Below are positions 9,756 to 17,747 of a DNA stretch of 64,000 nucleotides, piece after piece. Each line of letters begins with the position of its first letter. Positions within the stretch are counted from its first letter, which is position 1. Where the stretch lies: assembly GCF_038446955.1 (NCBI RefSeq), contig NZ_CP151803.1:4092001-4156000 (forward strand). Reading direction: 5' to 3'. Source of the DNA: Pedobacter sp. FW305-3-2-15-E-R2A2 (GTDB lineage Bacteria > Bacteroidota > Bacteroidia > Sphingobacteriales > Sphingobacteriaceae). The position numbers and the translations under genes are program-made. A model generated the notes under the pieces. It ran no database searches and was not told where the DNA came from. It saw only the letters and a program-made list of their open reading frames with translations.

Positions 9756-10535
9756 TTAAAAGATATTCGCAACCAGTTGAAGTGTACCTGTTTTATGCTC
9801 CGGACTAAACATCGCCGTTGCAGCCACCGGAAGGTGGTATTTAAACAAAATCAGGTCTTTATTATAAGTAAGGCCGCTATTCACGATGTTCGGATGATCG
9901 CCATAAAAGTTCTTCTCCCGGCCAAAAGCAAAACCACCACCCACAAAGACATGCAGGCTGCTGTTTTCCTCATCCTGCCAAAGCACCTGATCCAGCTGCA
10001 CATAGTTCGAATACGCATTGGCCCGCTTTCCGTTCGCCTTCACATAGGTATCTCTTCCTGCCACAATCGTATTCCAGCTTAAGGTTAGCGGCAGTTTGAA
10101 ATCAAATTTGTAAGCAATCCCTGCGTCAATAAAATGCGAGGTCGATCCATTGTTATAATTGAAGAGGTTCGCATTCGGGAAATCACTAAAATTGTTAATG
10201 TCCCAGACACTCAGCGTAAATCCTTTCTTCGTATAGCTTACATAATAGTCGAACTCCTTATAATTTCCGTTCAGACTTGCACCGCCCCAGAATCCTGCCT
10301 GAAAGCTCCCATCTTTGGATTTGTAATGCAGGTCTACATCTGAGATCGGCGCATCCGACACTTTAAAACCTCTCCAGATGTACAAGCTCCGAAGCTGTAA
10401 ATTCGCATCAAAAGGTTTGTATTTTTTAATCGTTTTTTCGCTCTGATTCAGGGCGGTACTATCTTGTGCCTGAAGTGTCAGACCAGATAGCAACAGCAAA
10501 GCAACAGCTACCCCACAATTCTTTAACCTATTCAT
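9756..10535 (-). CDS. Outer-membrane beta-barrel protein at end of glycerol operon
   Basis: This 259-residue protein has a signal peptide (GVAVALLLLSGLTLQAQ). It consists of alternating amphipathic strands rich in Tyr, Trp and Phe, and ends in the aromatic/hydrophobic strand LQLVANIF, typical of barrel proteins. The segment LYIWRGFKVSDAPISDVDL resembles the start of TorF-type putative porins. It begins 6 bp after the stop of glpF, so it is co-transcribed with the glycerol genes. This suggests, without proving, that it helps bring glycerol or a glycerol-containing compound across the outer membrane. Confidence 0.7.
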   Translation of the reverse strand: MNRLKNCGVAVALLLLSGLTLQAQDSTALNQSEKTIKKYKPFDANLQLRSLYIWRGFKVSDAPISDVDLHYKSKDGSFQAGFWGGASLNGNYKEFDYYVSYTKKGFTLSVWDINNFSDFPNANLFNYNNGSTSHFIDAGIAYKFDFKLPLTLSWNTIVAGRDTYVKANGKRANAYSNYVQLDQVLWQDEENSSLHVFVGGGFAFGREKNFYGDHPNIVNSGLTYNKDLILFKYHLPVAATAMFSPEHKTGTLQLVANIF

Positions 10536-10541
10536 ATTTCT

Positions 10542-11270
10542 TTATTTTAACATCAAATGAAGGAATGCGGCCAGTGCAGCTCCTGTAAGTGGTCCAACTA
10601 CCGGAATCCAGGCATAAGCCCAATCGTTTCCCGCTTTGTTTTTGATCGGAAGCAATAGGTGCATGATCCTTGGCCCAAGGTCTCTTGCCGGATTAATCGC
10701 ATATCCTGTCGTCCCTCCCAGAGAAAGGCCAATCACCCAAACCAGCAGTGCCACAGGCAAAGCCCCTACAGACCCCAGTCCTACCACTTGTTTGGTGTTC
10801 GCGATTTCCGCTCCCGTGATGTGAAAAATAGTGAAGACCAATACAAAGGTTCCTACCAGTTCACAAATGAAATTGATGCCGTAATTTCTGATCGCCGGCC
10901 CGGTGCAAAAGACCGCCATCTTCGCGCCTGCATCTTCTGTACGGTCAAAATGGTCCTTATGGGTAAGCCATACCAGAAAAGCACCCATCATTGCGCCTAA
11001 AAACTGAGCAACAATGTATCCGGGAACCTCTGCCCAGGGAAAAGCACCGCTGATGGCCAATGCTACCGTTACTGCAGGGTTCAGGTGCGCTCCGCTATAC
11101 GGTCCCGCCACCACTACCCCAACAAATACCGCCAGCGCCCAGGCGGTCGTGATCACGATCCAGCCACTGTTATTTCCTTTTGTGTCTTTTAAGACCACAT
11201 TGGCTACTACGCCGTCGCCCAATAGAATGAGCAGCATAGTACCAATCATTTCTGCAATAAATGGTGTCAT
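10542..11270 (-). CDS. glpF: Glycerol uptake facilitator (aquaglyceroporin)
   Basis: This is a 242-residue MIP-family channel with six membrane helices. The two half-helix motifs are GAHLNPAVT (near residue 60) and GYAINPARDLGPR (near 192), the second having the Asp after NPAR that marks glycerol facilitators as opposed to water channels. It sits between glpK and an outer-membrane protein on one strand. The 136-bp gap to glpK holds a strong hairpin. It passes glycerol into the cell for phosphorylation by GlpK. Confidence 0.93.
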   Translation of the reverse strand: MTPFIAEMIGTMLLILLGDGVVANVVLKDTKGNNSGWIVITTAWALAVFVGVVVAGPYSGAHLNPAVTVALAISGAFPWAEVPGYIVAQFLGAMMGAFLVWLTHKDHFDRTEDAGAKMAVFCTGPAIRNYGINFICELVGTFVLVFTIFHITGAEIANTKQVVGLGSVGALPVALLVWVIGLSLGGTTGYAINPARDLGPRIMHLLLPIKNKAGNDWAYAWIPVVGPLTGAALAAFLHLMLK

Positions 11271-11323
11271 AGTGTTTATTTTTGGTTGTTATGGATTGAA
11301 AATTTTAGGCAATAGTCTTCCCC

Positions 11324-11363
11324 CGCAGGGAGAAACAGTTCAAAATGAACGGCTCTCCCTGCG
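11324..11363. promoter_or_regulatory. Strong hairpin between glpK and glpF
   Basis: Ten-base perfect arms CGCAGGGAGA and TCTCCCTGCG enclose a second inner stem GTTCA/TGAAC. A short T-rich tract follows on the minus strand only at some distance. It may act as a partial terminator or an mRNA-stability element that sets glpF expression below glpK. Confidence 0.5.
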
Positions 11364-11406
11364 TAAAAGCAAGGCGTTTTTATTAAAATTTAAGGGGTTT
11401 CTTCTC

Positions 11407-12909
11407 TTATTCTTCCGACCAGTTCATGGTCCTTTCTACCGCTTTTTTCCAGTAATGAAGCAGTTCTTTCGCTTTTTCTTTGTCCATCTCCGGCACAAAT
11501 TTCTTTTCCACCGCCCATTGTTTCTTGATCTCGTCTACACTTTTCCAGTACCCTACTGCCAGTCCGGCCAGGTAAGCTGCACCAAGTGCCGTCGTTTCCA
11601 ATACTTTAGGACGGATTACATCGCTGCCAAAAATATCCGCCTGGAATTGCATCAATGCATTGTTTTCTACTGCACCACCATCTACACGAAGTTCTGTGGA
11701 TTTCTTTCCGGAGTCTGATTCCATGCTTTTCAGTAGGTCGCGCACCTGGAAAGCGATGCCTTCCAATGCCGCACGGGTAATGTGGGCGGAAGTTGTACCT
11801 CTCGTAATTCCGAAGATCGCGCCACGGGCATACTGATCCCAATAAGGTGCACCTAAACCAGTTAAGGCCGGTACAAAATATACCCCACCATTGTCCTCTA
11901 CTGAAGCGGCCAGCTTTTCACTTTCTGCCGAAGTCCGGATAATGCCAAGACCATCACGCAACCACTGAATTGCCGCACCACCTACGAAAACACTACCTTC
12001 CAGCGCATAAGTGACTTTACCACCAATTTTCCAGGCCACTGTAGTGAGCAGGTTATTTTTAGAAAGCACAGGTTTATGTCCGGTATTCATCAGCATGAAA
12101 CATCCTGTACCATACGTATTTTTAGTCATCCCTTCCTCCACACACATCTGTCCGAATAGTGCCGCCTGCTGATCACCGGCAATACCTGCAATCGGGATTT
12201 TAGTGGCAAAAAGTGTCGTAACCGTATCTCCGTAGATTTCTGAACTCTGTTTCACTTCAGGAAGCATGCTTTCCGGAATCGTTAACAGTTCCAGCAATTC
12301 CTTATCCCATTCCATCGTGTGGATGTTAAACATCAGGGTGCGGCTTGCATTAGACACATCGGTGATGTGCATCGCGCCACGGGTAAATTTCCATACCAGC
12401 CAGCTGTCTACGGTACCGAAACAAAGTTCTCCGTTTTCTGCTCTTTCCCTTGCCCCTTTCACATTGTCCAGGATCCATTTTACCTTAGTTCCGGAGAAAT
12501 AGGCATCAATGACCAATCCTGTTTTTTCCTTTACCTTATCCGACCATCCTTTTTCCTTCAGCTCGTCGCAGTATTTAGCCGTTCTTCTGTCCTGCCATAC
12601 AATTGCATTGTAAACCGGAATTCCCGTCTCTTTATCCCATACAATCGTCGTTTCGCGTTGATTCGTGATGCCGATTGCGGCAATGTTGTGTCCGTTCAAA
12701 TCTGATTTCGCGATCACCTCTGCCGCTACGGACGACTGTGAGTACCAGATCTCATTCGCATCATGTTCCACCCATCCCGGTTTAGGAAAAATCTGTTCAA
12801 ATGGCTTTTGCGCTACCGCAACAACCTCCCCATCATGGTTAAAAATGATGGCACGGGAGCTCGTGGTGCCCTGGTCTAGCGAGAGTATGAATTTTTGGTC
12901 TGGATTCAT
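11407..12909 (-). CDS. glpK: Glycerol kinase
   Basis: This is a 500-residue FGGY-family kinase of normal length. The N-terminal phosphate loop is LSLDQGTTSSRAIIF. Substrate and domain motifs include GITNQRETTIVWD, NAIVWQDRRT, and the signature YFVPALTGLGAPYWD with ARGAIFGITRGT. It phosphorylates glycerol to sn-glycerol 3-phosphate, the substrate of the neighbouring dehydrogenase. It lies 51 bp after glpD and 136 bp before glpF, all leftward. All motifs look intact. Confidence 0.96.
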   Translation of the reverse strand: MNPDQKFILSLDQGTTSSRAIIFNHDGEVVAVAQKPFEQIFPKPGWVEHDANEIWYSQSSVAAEVIAKSDLNGHNIAAIGITNQRETTIVWDKETGIPVYNAIVWQDRRTAKYCDELKEKGWSDKVKEKTGLVIDAYFSGTKVKWILDNVKGARERAENGELCFGTVDSWLVWKFTRGAMHITDVSNASRTLMFNIHTMEWDKELLELLTIPESMLPEVKQSSEIYGDTVTTLFATKIPIAGIAGDQQAALFGQMCVEEGMTKNTYGTGCFMLMNTGHKPVLSKNNLLTTVAWKIGGKVTYALEGSVFVGGAAIQWLRDGLGIIRTSAESEKLAASVEDNGGVYFVPALTGLGAPYWDQYARGAIFGITRGTTSAHITRAALEGIAFQVRDLLKSMESDSGKKSTELRVDGGAVENNALMQFQADIFGSDVIRPKVLETTALGAAYLAGLAVGYWKSVDEIKKQWAVEKKFVPEMDKEKAKELLHYWKKAVERTMNWSEE

Positions 12910-12960
12910 ATGATATAAGGTTTAATTAGGTATAAAATTTAATTTGGTTAATCTCAAAAA

Positions 12961-14523
12961 CTAAACGAGCGTATACGTTTTGGCCAGTTTGCTAAAGTCC
13001 TGTAACTCCTGCGCTACCCAAGCCTGATCCAGTTTCAACTCTTCCGCGATGATTTCGGCAACCGCCGGAGCTGCTGCAACTGCGGCATGTACATCCAGGA
13101 ACAACAAACGGAAACGACGGCCTAAAACATCTTCTACCCTTCGGGCATATTCATTTCTAACCGCCCATACCACCATGGCTTTGGTATATGGATATTCCGG
13201 CACCAATCTTTCCAGCAAGGCCGGATTTTCGTTGATCAGCTTTTGTACTCCTGCGATGTCAGCGCCGTAAAAATGTAAAGGATCGGCACGGTTTGGTTCC
13301 GGCACGTAGCCATGGATGTGCAGTTCTTCGGTTACACATTTTTTTGCAGGAAGGAAGTTCTTTTCAATCGCCTTGTCCAGCGTATCCTGTGCCATCCGGC
13401 GAAAAGTAGTCCATTTCCCTCCTGTAATGGTGATCATTCCGGAATCCGAAACAATGATCTTATGACTTCTGGAAATTTCTTTAGTCTTCGCTCCTTCTGC
13501 TTTCGGTGCCGCCAATGGACGCAAGCCCGCAAACACAGCCAATACATCTGAGCGAAGCGGTTTTTTAACAAAGTATTTACCTGCGGTAGAAAGGATAAAT
13601 TCAATCTCTGTATCCAGGGCTCTTGGCTCCAGTTCGGCATGATCTACCAAAGTATCTGTGGTACCGACAATCAGTTTATTGTGCCATGGCACAGCAAAAA
13701 GGACCCTGCCATCATCCGTCTCCGGAATCATCAGTGCATTTTCACCGATCATAAAGGAACGGTCCAGGGTGATGTGCACCCCCTGACTCGGACGCACCAA
13801 ATGCGGCGCTTCCGGTTTGTCCATTTTCAGAATATTGTCTACATAGACACCGGTCGCATTGATCACGATCTTTCCAATCGCCTCATAGCTGTTGCCGGTT
13901 TCTATATCTTTCACTTTAACCCCGTTCACTTTCTTTTTAGCATCTTTCAGCAAACCTTCTACCTTCATGTAGTTCAGCACGGTTGCTCCGTTTTCAATCG
14001 CAGTCTGTGCAATGTTCAGCGCCAGACGGGAATCGTCAAACTGACCATCATGATAAACCACCCCTCCTTTTAAACCTTCCTGTTTGATAGAAGGTAAGGC
14101 TTCAATGGTTTTCTTTTTGTTGATGTATTTCGAAGCGCCAAGACTCAGCTTGCCCGCCAATAAATCGTAAAACTTTAATCCTATGGTATACTTCACATTG
14201 TTGAACCAGGAATAGTTCGGGATCACAAAGGTTTCGTTTTTTGTCAGGTGAGGTGCGTTTTTCAACAACAATCCCCGCTCATGACAAGCTTCACGGACCA
14301 AACCAAGATCGCCCTGCGCCATATAACGCACACCACCATGTACCAGTTTCGTCGCCTTACTGGAAGTTCCCTTGGCATAATCCGCCTGTTCTACCAGCAA
14401 AGTTTTGTAACCACGGGTGGCCGCATCCATTGCAATACCTAAACCTGTAGCCCCGCCACCAATGATGATCACATCCCATTGGGTACCGTCAGCTAAATTC
14501 TGTATCAATTGAAGTCTATTCAT
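12961..14523 (-). CDS. glpD: Aerobic glycerol-3-phosphate dehydrogenase
   Basis: This is an FAD-dependent membrane-associated enzyme of 520 residues that oxidises glycerol 3-phosphate to dihydroxyacetone phosphate. The dinucleotide fold VIIIGGGATGLGIAMDAA lies near the N-terminus, followed by GTSSKATKLVHGGVRYMAQG, the family signature, and ATGVYVDNI. The C-terminal region carries the usual DAO_C domain (AVRNEYARRVEDVLGRR). I chose the ATG at 14523 (MNRLQLIQNLADG); a longer frame would read through the upstream inverted repeat. It is the first gene of the glycerol operon. Confidence 0.95.
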   Translation of the reverse strand: MNRLQLIQNLADGTQWDVIIIGGGATGLGIAMDAATRGYKTLLVEQADYAKGTSSKATKLVHGGVRYMAQGDLGLVREACHERGLLLKNAPHLTKNETFVIPNYSWFNNVKYTIGLKFYDLLAGKLSLGASKYINKKKTIEALPSIKQEGLKGGVVYHDGQFDDSRLALNIAQTAIENGATVLNYMKVEGLLKDAKKKVNGVKVKDIETGNSYEAIGKIVINATGVYVDNILKMDKPEAPHLVRPSQGVHITLDRSFMIGENALMIPETDDGRVLFAVPWHNKLIVGTTDTLVDHAELEPRALDTEIEFILSTAGKYFVKKPLRSDVLAVFAGLRPLAAPKAEGAKTKEISRSHKIIVSDSGMITITGGKWTTFRRMAQDTLDKAIEKNFLPAKKCVTEELHIHGYVPEPNRADPLHFYGADIAGVQKLINENPALLERLVPEYPYTKAMVVWAVRNEYARRVEDVLGRRFRLLFLDVHAAVAAAPAVAEIIAEELKLDQAWVAQELQDFSKLAKTYTLV

Positions 14524-14540
14524 AATAGCATCTTTTAATA

Positions 14541-14567
14541 AAATGAAACTTTCAAATAGTTTCATTT
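14541..14567. promoter_or_regulatory. Perfect inverted repeat upstream of glpD, likely operator
   Basis: The arms AAATGAAACT and AGTTTCATTT are perfectly complementary, ten bases each with a 7-base spacer, and end 18 bp upstream of the glpD start. The position and symmetry suit binding by a dimeric repressor of the glycerol operon. No repressor gene is in the window, so the protein is unknown. Confidence 0.5.
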
Positions 14568-14714
14568 ACTTTCACAAATTTGTCTTATTATACTTTCATT
14601 TCCAAATTATTCCTAAGTTTTTTTCTGAATTCAGCAATTATTAGGAAATCAGCAAGCCCGAAAACACTTAAAAAAGCATGTCAATGAATGTTTAAGCAGA
14701 ATAATTCAAATCAT

Positions 14715-14918
14715 TTAGCAGCAATAACCACACCACGAAACAGCACAGATTCTCCTTCCTTTTACGAAAGCATTTGAAATTAACACAGATCCTATCCCTA
14801 ATCCGCTTTCCTGATAGCTGATCGTTCCAAATTCATGATCTAAAGAAGTAGTCGTTTCTAAAACGAAACCATCCGAAAGGACAGTCGCCTCGGCCTGATC
14901 ATAAAACAGCTCTTGCAA
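14715..14918 (-). other. Possible small Cys-rich peptide frame in the 456-bp glpD upstream gap
   Basis: The gap between glpD and the next lipoprotein gene holds an open frame of 67 codons that looks protein-like in composition and ends in a cysteine cluster (ICAVSWCGYCC). It has no ATG; the only start is TTG after an in-frame stop. It could be a small peptide precursor or a gene remnant. I see nothing else coding in this gap. Confidence 0.25.
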
Positions 14919-14979
14919 AAAATTAGACTCTAGACACCGCTATACAAAGGACGCCTGGCCAATCCCCCCCTGTTTGGCA

Positions 14980-16221
14980 ATGCACAGGCAAGATTGCATT
15001 TCAAAGATTTCTCTACTTATAGCCATACGCGCGATCCTCTTTGCTTGCAAGAAGGAAACTAAAGTAGTGACGCCCCCACCAACCGTAAATCCTAAAAGCA
15101 CCTGGATCATTTATAACGGAGAAGCGACCTGGTCCGGATTAATCAGCCCTTCTCAAGGTCTTCCCACCGGAGAATTTCCAATATCAAGTCTTAAAGGTGG
15201 CTATCAGCTAGGTTATGCTGCAGGTGGCCGTGTATTCGGCAAGTTCATCTATAAGCTAAACAGTAACGCTAAAAAGGGCATTCAGCGCCTGGAAGTAAAT
15301 GCTTCGGGAACTGTGATAGAAAGTAGATTCCTGGAAACACCCTTCAGCAGTGATGCGAAAGAAGGAAATTTCCACATCAGCAGCGCGGATAAAGGTTATT
15401 ACTGGGACTCTTCCAGAGGAAGAATGAAAATTCAAACCTTTAATCCGACCACGATGGTTCGTACGGGAGAAATCGACCTGAGTGCTTTAACTAAAGGCGC
15501 TTCTTACGAAGCAGCAGGACAATTGGTGATTGCAGAGAAAGAAGGGAAACTGTTTGTGGACCTTCAATATGGCACCAGAACGGCGGCATGGCAGATTGTA
15601 CCGAACGATGAAAATGTATATATCGCGGTGATTGACATTGCCAGTCAGAAATACGAAAGCACCACGCAATACGGTAAAGCATCTAATCTGGGGCTTTTTG
15701 GCGATCATCCACTGTGGAATGTTGACGCGGTAACCGGAGATCTGTATGTAGTAGCAGTGAGCAATATGAAGACTCAAACTCCTGAATCAAAGATTCTCCG
15801 GATTAAAAAAGGCTCCACTGCTTTTGACGCTACATTTCAGTTGAGCATAAAAGATTACCAATACCCAAGTGATTTCAATGCTTTATTCGCTTATGATGGT
15901 AAGATCTATACAAAGATCTCTTCCCTCCCTGCCGGATATTACAGCGGTGGTACACATGGAACGAGATACCGTGATGACATCTGGTACTGGACTTCAATCG
16001 ATGCTGTATCTAAAAGAGCGACGAGGTTAAACATCCCGGTAGACAACTTCTTCTGCTACCAGCAACCGTTCCATGCGGACGGCAAAATATACTTCATCTC
16101 GAACAATGCTGTGGATAGCTTCTCAAGTTTATATGAACTGGATCCAAAAACCGGTGTAACGAAAGAAAACTTCCGCTTAAAAGGCGGCAGCAAATTAATG
16201 GGCGTAAACAAGCTTCAATAA
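14980..16221 (+). CDS. DUF4374-like lipoprotein
   Basis: The 413-residue product begins with a short lipoprotein signal, lipobox AILFAC, then a Lys/Thr/Pro-rich linker. The body has the beta-propeller-like repeats of the DUF4374 family: WIIYNGEATWSG near the start, GYAAGGRVFGKFIYKL, and SSLYELDPKTGVTKENF at the end. Relatives are cell-surface lipoproteins of Bacteroidota, often beside TonB-dependent metallophore receptors, but no such receptor is adjacent here. The ATG at 14980 is preferred to a TTG two codons upstream. A hairpin terminator follows the stop. Confidence 0.75.
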   Translation: MHRQDCISKISLLIAIRAILFACKKETKVVTPPPTVNPKSTWIIYNGEATWSGLISPSQGLPTGEFPISSLKGGYQLGYAAGGRVFGKFIYKLNSNAKKGIQRLEVNASGTVIESRFLETPFSSDAKEGNFHISSADKGYYWDSSRGRMKIQTFNPTTMVRTGEIDLSALTKGASYEAAGQLVIAEKEGKLFVDLQYGTRTAAWQIVPNDENVYIAVIDIASQKYESTTQYGKASNLGLFGDHPLWNVDAVTGDLYVVAVSNMKTQTPESKILRIKKGSTAFDATFQLSIKDYQYPSDFNALFAYDGKIYTKISSLPAGYYSGGTHGTRYRDDIWYWTSIDAVSKRATRLNIPVDNFFCYQQPFHADGKIYFISNNAVDSFSSLYELDPKTGVTKENFRLKGGSKLMGVNKLQ

Positions 16222-16231
16222 ACGAGATTTT

Positions 16232-16275
16232 ATTAAAGAGGAAAAGCAGGCTTTTCTGTTGTTTTCCTCTTTAAT
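16232..16275 (+). terminator. Terminator after the DUF4374-like gene
   Basis: The arms ATTAAAGAGGAAAA and TTTTCCTCTTTAAT match perfectly across a loop of about 16 bases, ten bases beyond the stop codon. Confidence 0.7.
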
Positions 16276-16434
16276 TTTGAGACTGGGTATTGTTTCTGTT
16301 TTTTACGCAAAAACATTTTAGCTGGATTTCAATGCTTTACAATATTTTGCCAATAAATGTTCAAATTTAACATGATTAGGTTGGCAACTTAATTTTAAAA
16401 TTCTATCTTTGCCGCTCTTCAAAACAACGAAGAA

Positions 16435-16510
16435 GATTCCGTAGCTCAGCTGGTAGAGCATTACACTTTTAATGTAGTGGTCCTGGGTTCGAATCCCAGC
16501 GGGATCACCA
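16435..16510 (+). tRNA. tRNA-Lys (anticodon TTT)
   Basis: The full cloverleaf is readable. The acceptor arms GATTCCG and CGGGATC pair with one G-U. The D-arm is GCTCAGCTGGTAGAGC, the anticodon stem-loop is TTACACTTTTAATGTAG with anticodon TTT, and the T-arm is CTGGGTTCGAATCCCAG. The discriminator A and an encoded CCA end it at 16510. A broken tyrosine recombinase gene begins about 240 bp downstream on the same strand, the usual arrangement when a tRNA gene is an integration hotspot. I could not find a second copy of the 3' end of this tRNA in the window. Confidence 0.96.
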
Positions 16511-16531
16511 GATTCAATATCAAAAACGTAC

Positions 16532-16570
16532 AAAACCCTGCAAACGATATGTTAGCAGGGTTTTTGTTTT
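16532..16570 (+). terminator. Terminator downstream of tRNA-Lys
   Basis: AAACCCTG and CAGGGTTT form a stem followed by a T-run, 22 bp past the tRNA CCA end. Confidence 0.75.
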
Positions 16571-16598
16571 TTCAAGGGTAACAAAACTTGCACAGATT

Positions 16599-16629
16599 CG
16601 CATATAAAAAGTGAGCGATTCGGTGAGTA
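16599..16629 (+). repeat. Direct repeat copy 1, candidate attachment site
   Basis: A 31-base stretch next to tRNA-Lys and the recombinase gene recurs with small changes at 25921-25954. The 13-base core GATTCGGTGAGTA is identical. In this copy the core is also half of an inverted repeat with CTACTCACCAAATC about 10 bases downstream, which is the form of a recombinase core-site pair. Confidence 0.45.
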
Positions 16630-17747
16630 GTTTTAAAGATCAGTCCTACTCACCAAATCCGACATAATCAACTATTGAACAGGTGGTTATAAATTAAACA
16701 TCTTGTAGACGTTAAGCAGCAAAGCTAATTTTGTTTCACCCTTAATGATTGAATGATGAAAACTAATTTTAGCCTGCTTTTCTATCTGAAAAAGCAAAAG
16801 AACTACATCAGCGGCAACGTTCCTATCTACATGAGAATTACCGTTCAGGGCAAACGTGCGGAAATCGCAACCAGTCGGGATTGTGAACCTGGCCGATGGA
16901 ATGCCAGGGCTGGGCGTGTTATTGGATCTAAAGAAGATGTTAAGATGCTGAATGTATATCTGGATCAATTGCAAAAATCTGTTTATCTTGCACATCAGGC
17001 GGTAGTTAATTCTGGTTTGTTTATTACTGCCGAAGCAATTAAAAACAAGTATCTGGGCAAAGCTGATAGCATTCATACCTTAATGGAAGCAATTAAAGAT
17101 CACAATGAGAAGATGAAATCTTTGGTTGGTAAGGATTATGTTCAGGGCACTTTAAACCGCTATAAAGTATTAGAGAGCCACTTGTCAGCCTTCGTCACTT
17201 CAAAATATGGGGTAACTGATATAAACATCAGGAATATTGATCAGGCCTTTCTAAATGACTTTGACCATTATCTAAGATCTGATAAAAATTGTGCGAATAA
17301 CTATGTCGTTAAAAACATCAAGAATCTGGGAAAAATCCTTCGGCTTTGTTTAGAAAAGGGTTGGATGGAAAAAGATCCATTTATCGTTTACAAGGGAAAA
17401 ACAAAGAATGTTGACCGCTATTACCTCAATCAGGAAGAACTCTCCCAGATCGCAGCAAAACAGTTTATATCTGAAAGATTAAGGCAGGTACGCGACGTAT
17501 TTATTTTCTGTTGCTTTACCGGATTGGCCTATGTGGATGTTTTTCAAATTAAAACAGGAACATATTCAAAAAGGCAATGACGGAGAACGATGGATTTTCA
17601 TTAACAGACAAAAGACAAAGACCCGCTCTGCTATCCCCCTACTGCCTACAGCGATTAACATAATAGATCAGTATGCAGAAAACAAGGTCTGTATCAATAA
17701 TGGGAATTTGCTTCCTGTACCCAGCAACCAAAAGATGAATGAATACC

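Noticed and set aside
10659..11718. Plus-strand frames through glpF and the end of glpK
   Set aside because: They are antisense shadows of well-supported glycerol genes.
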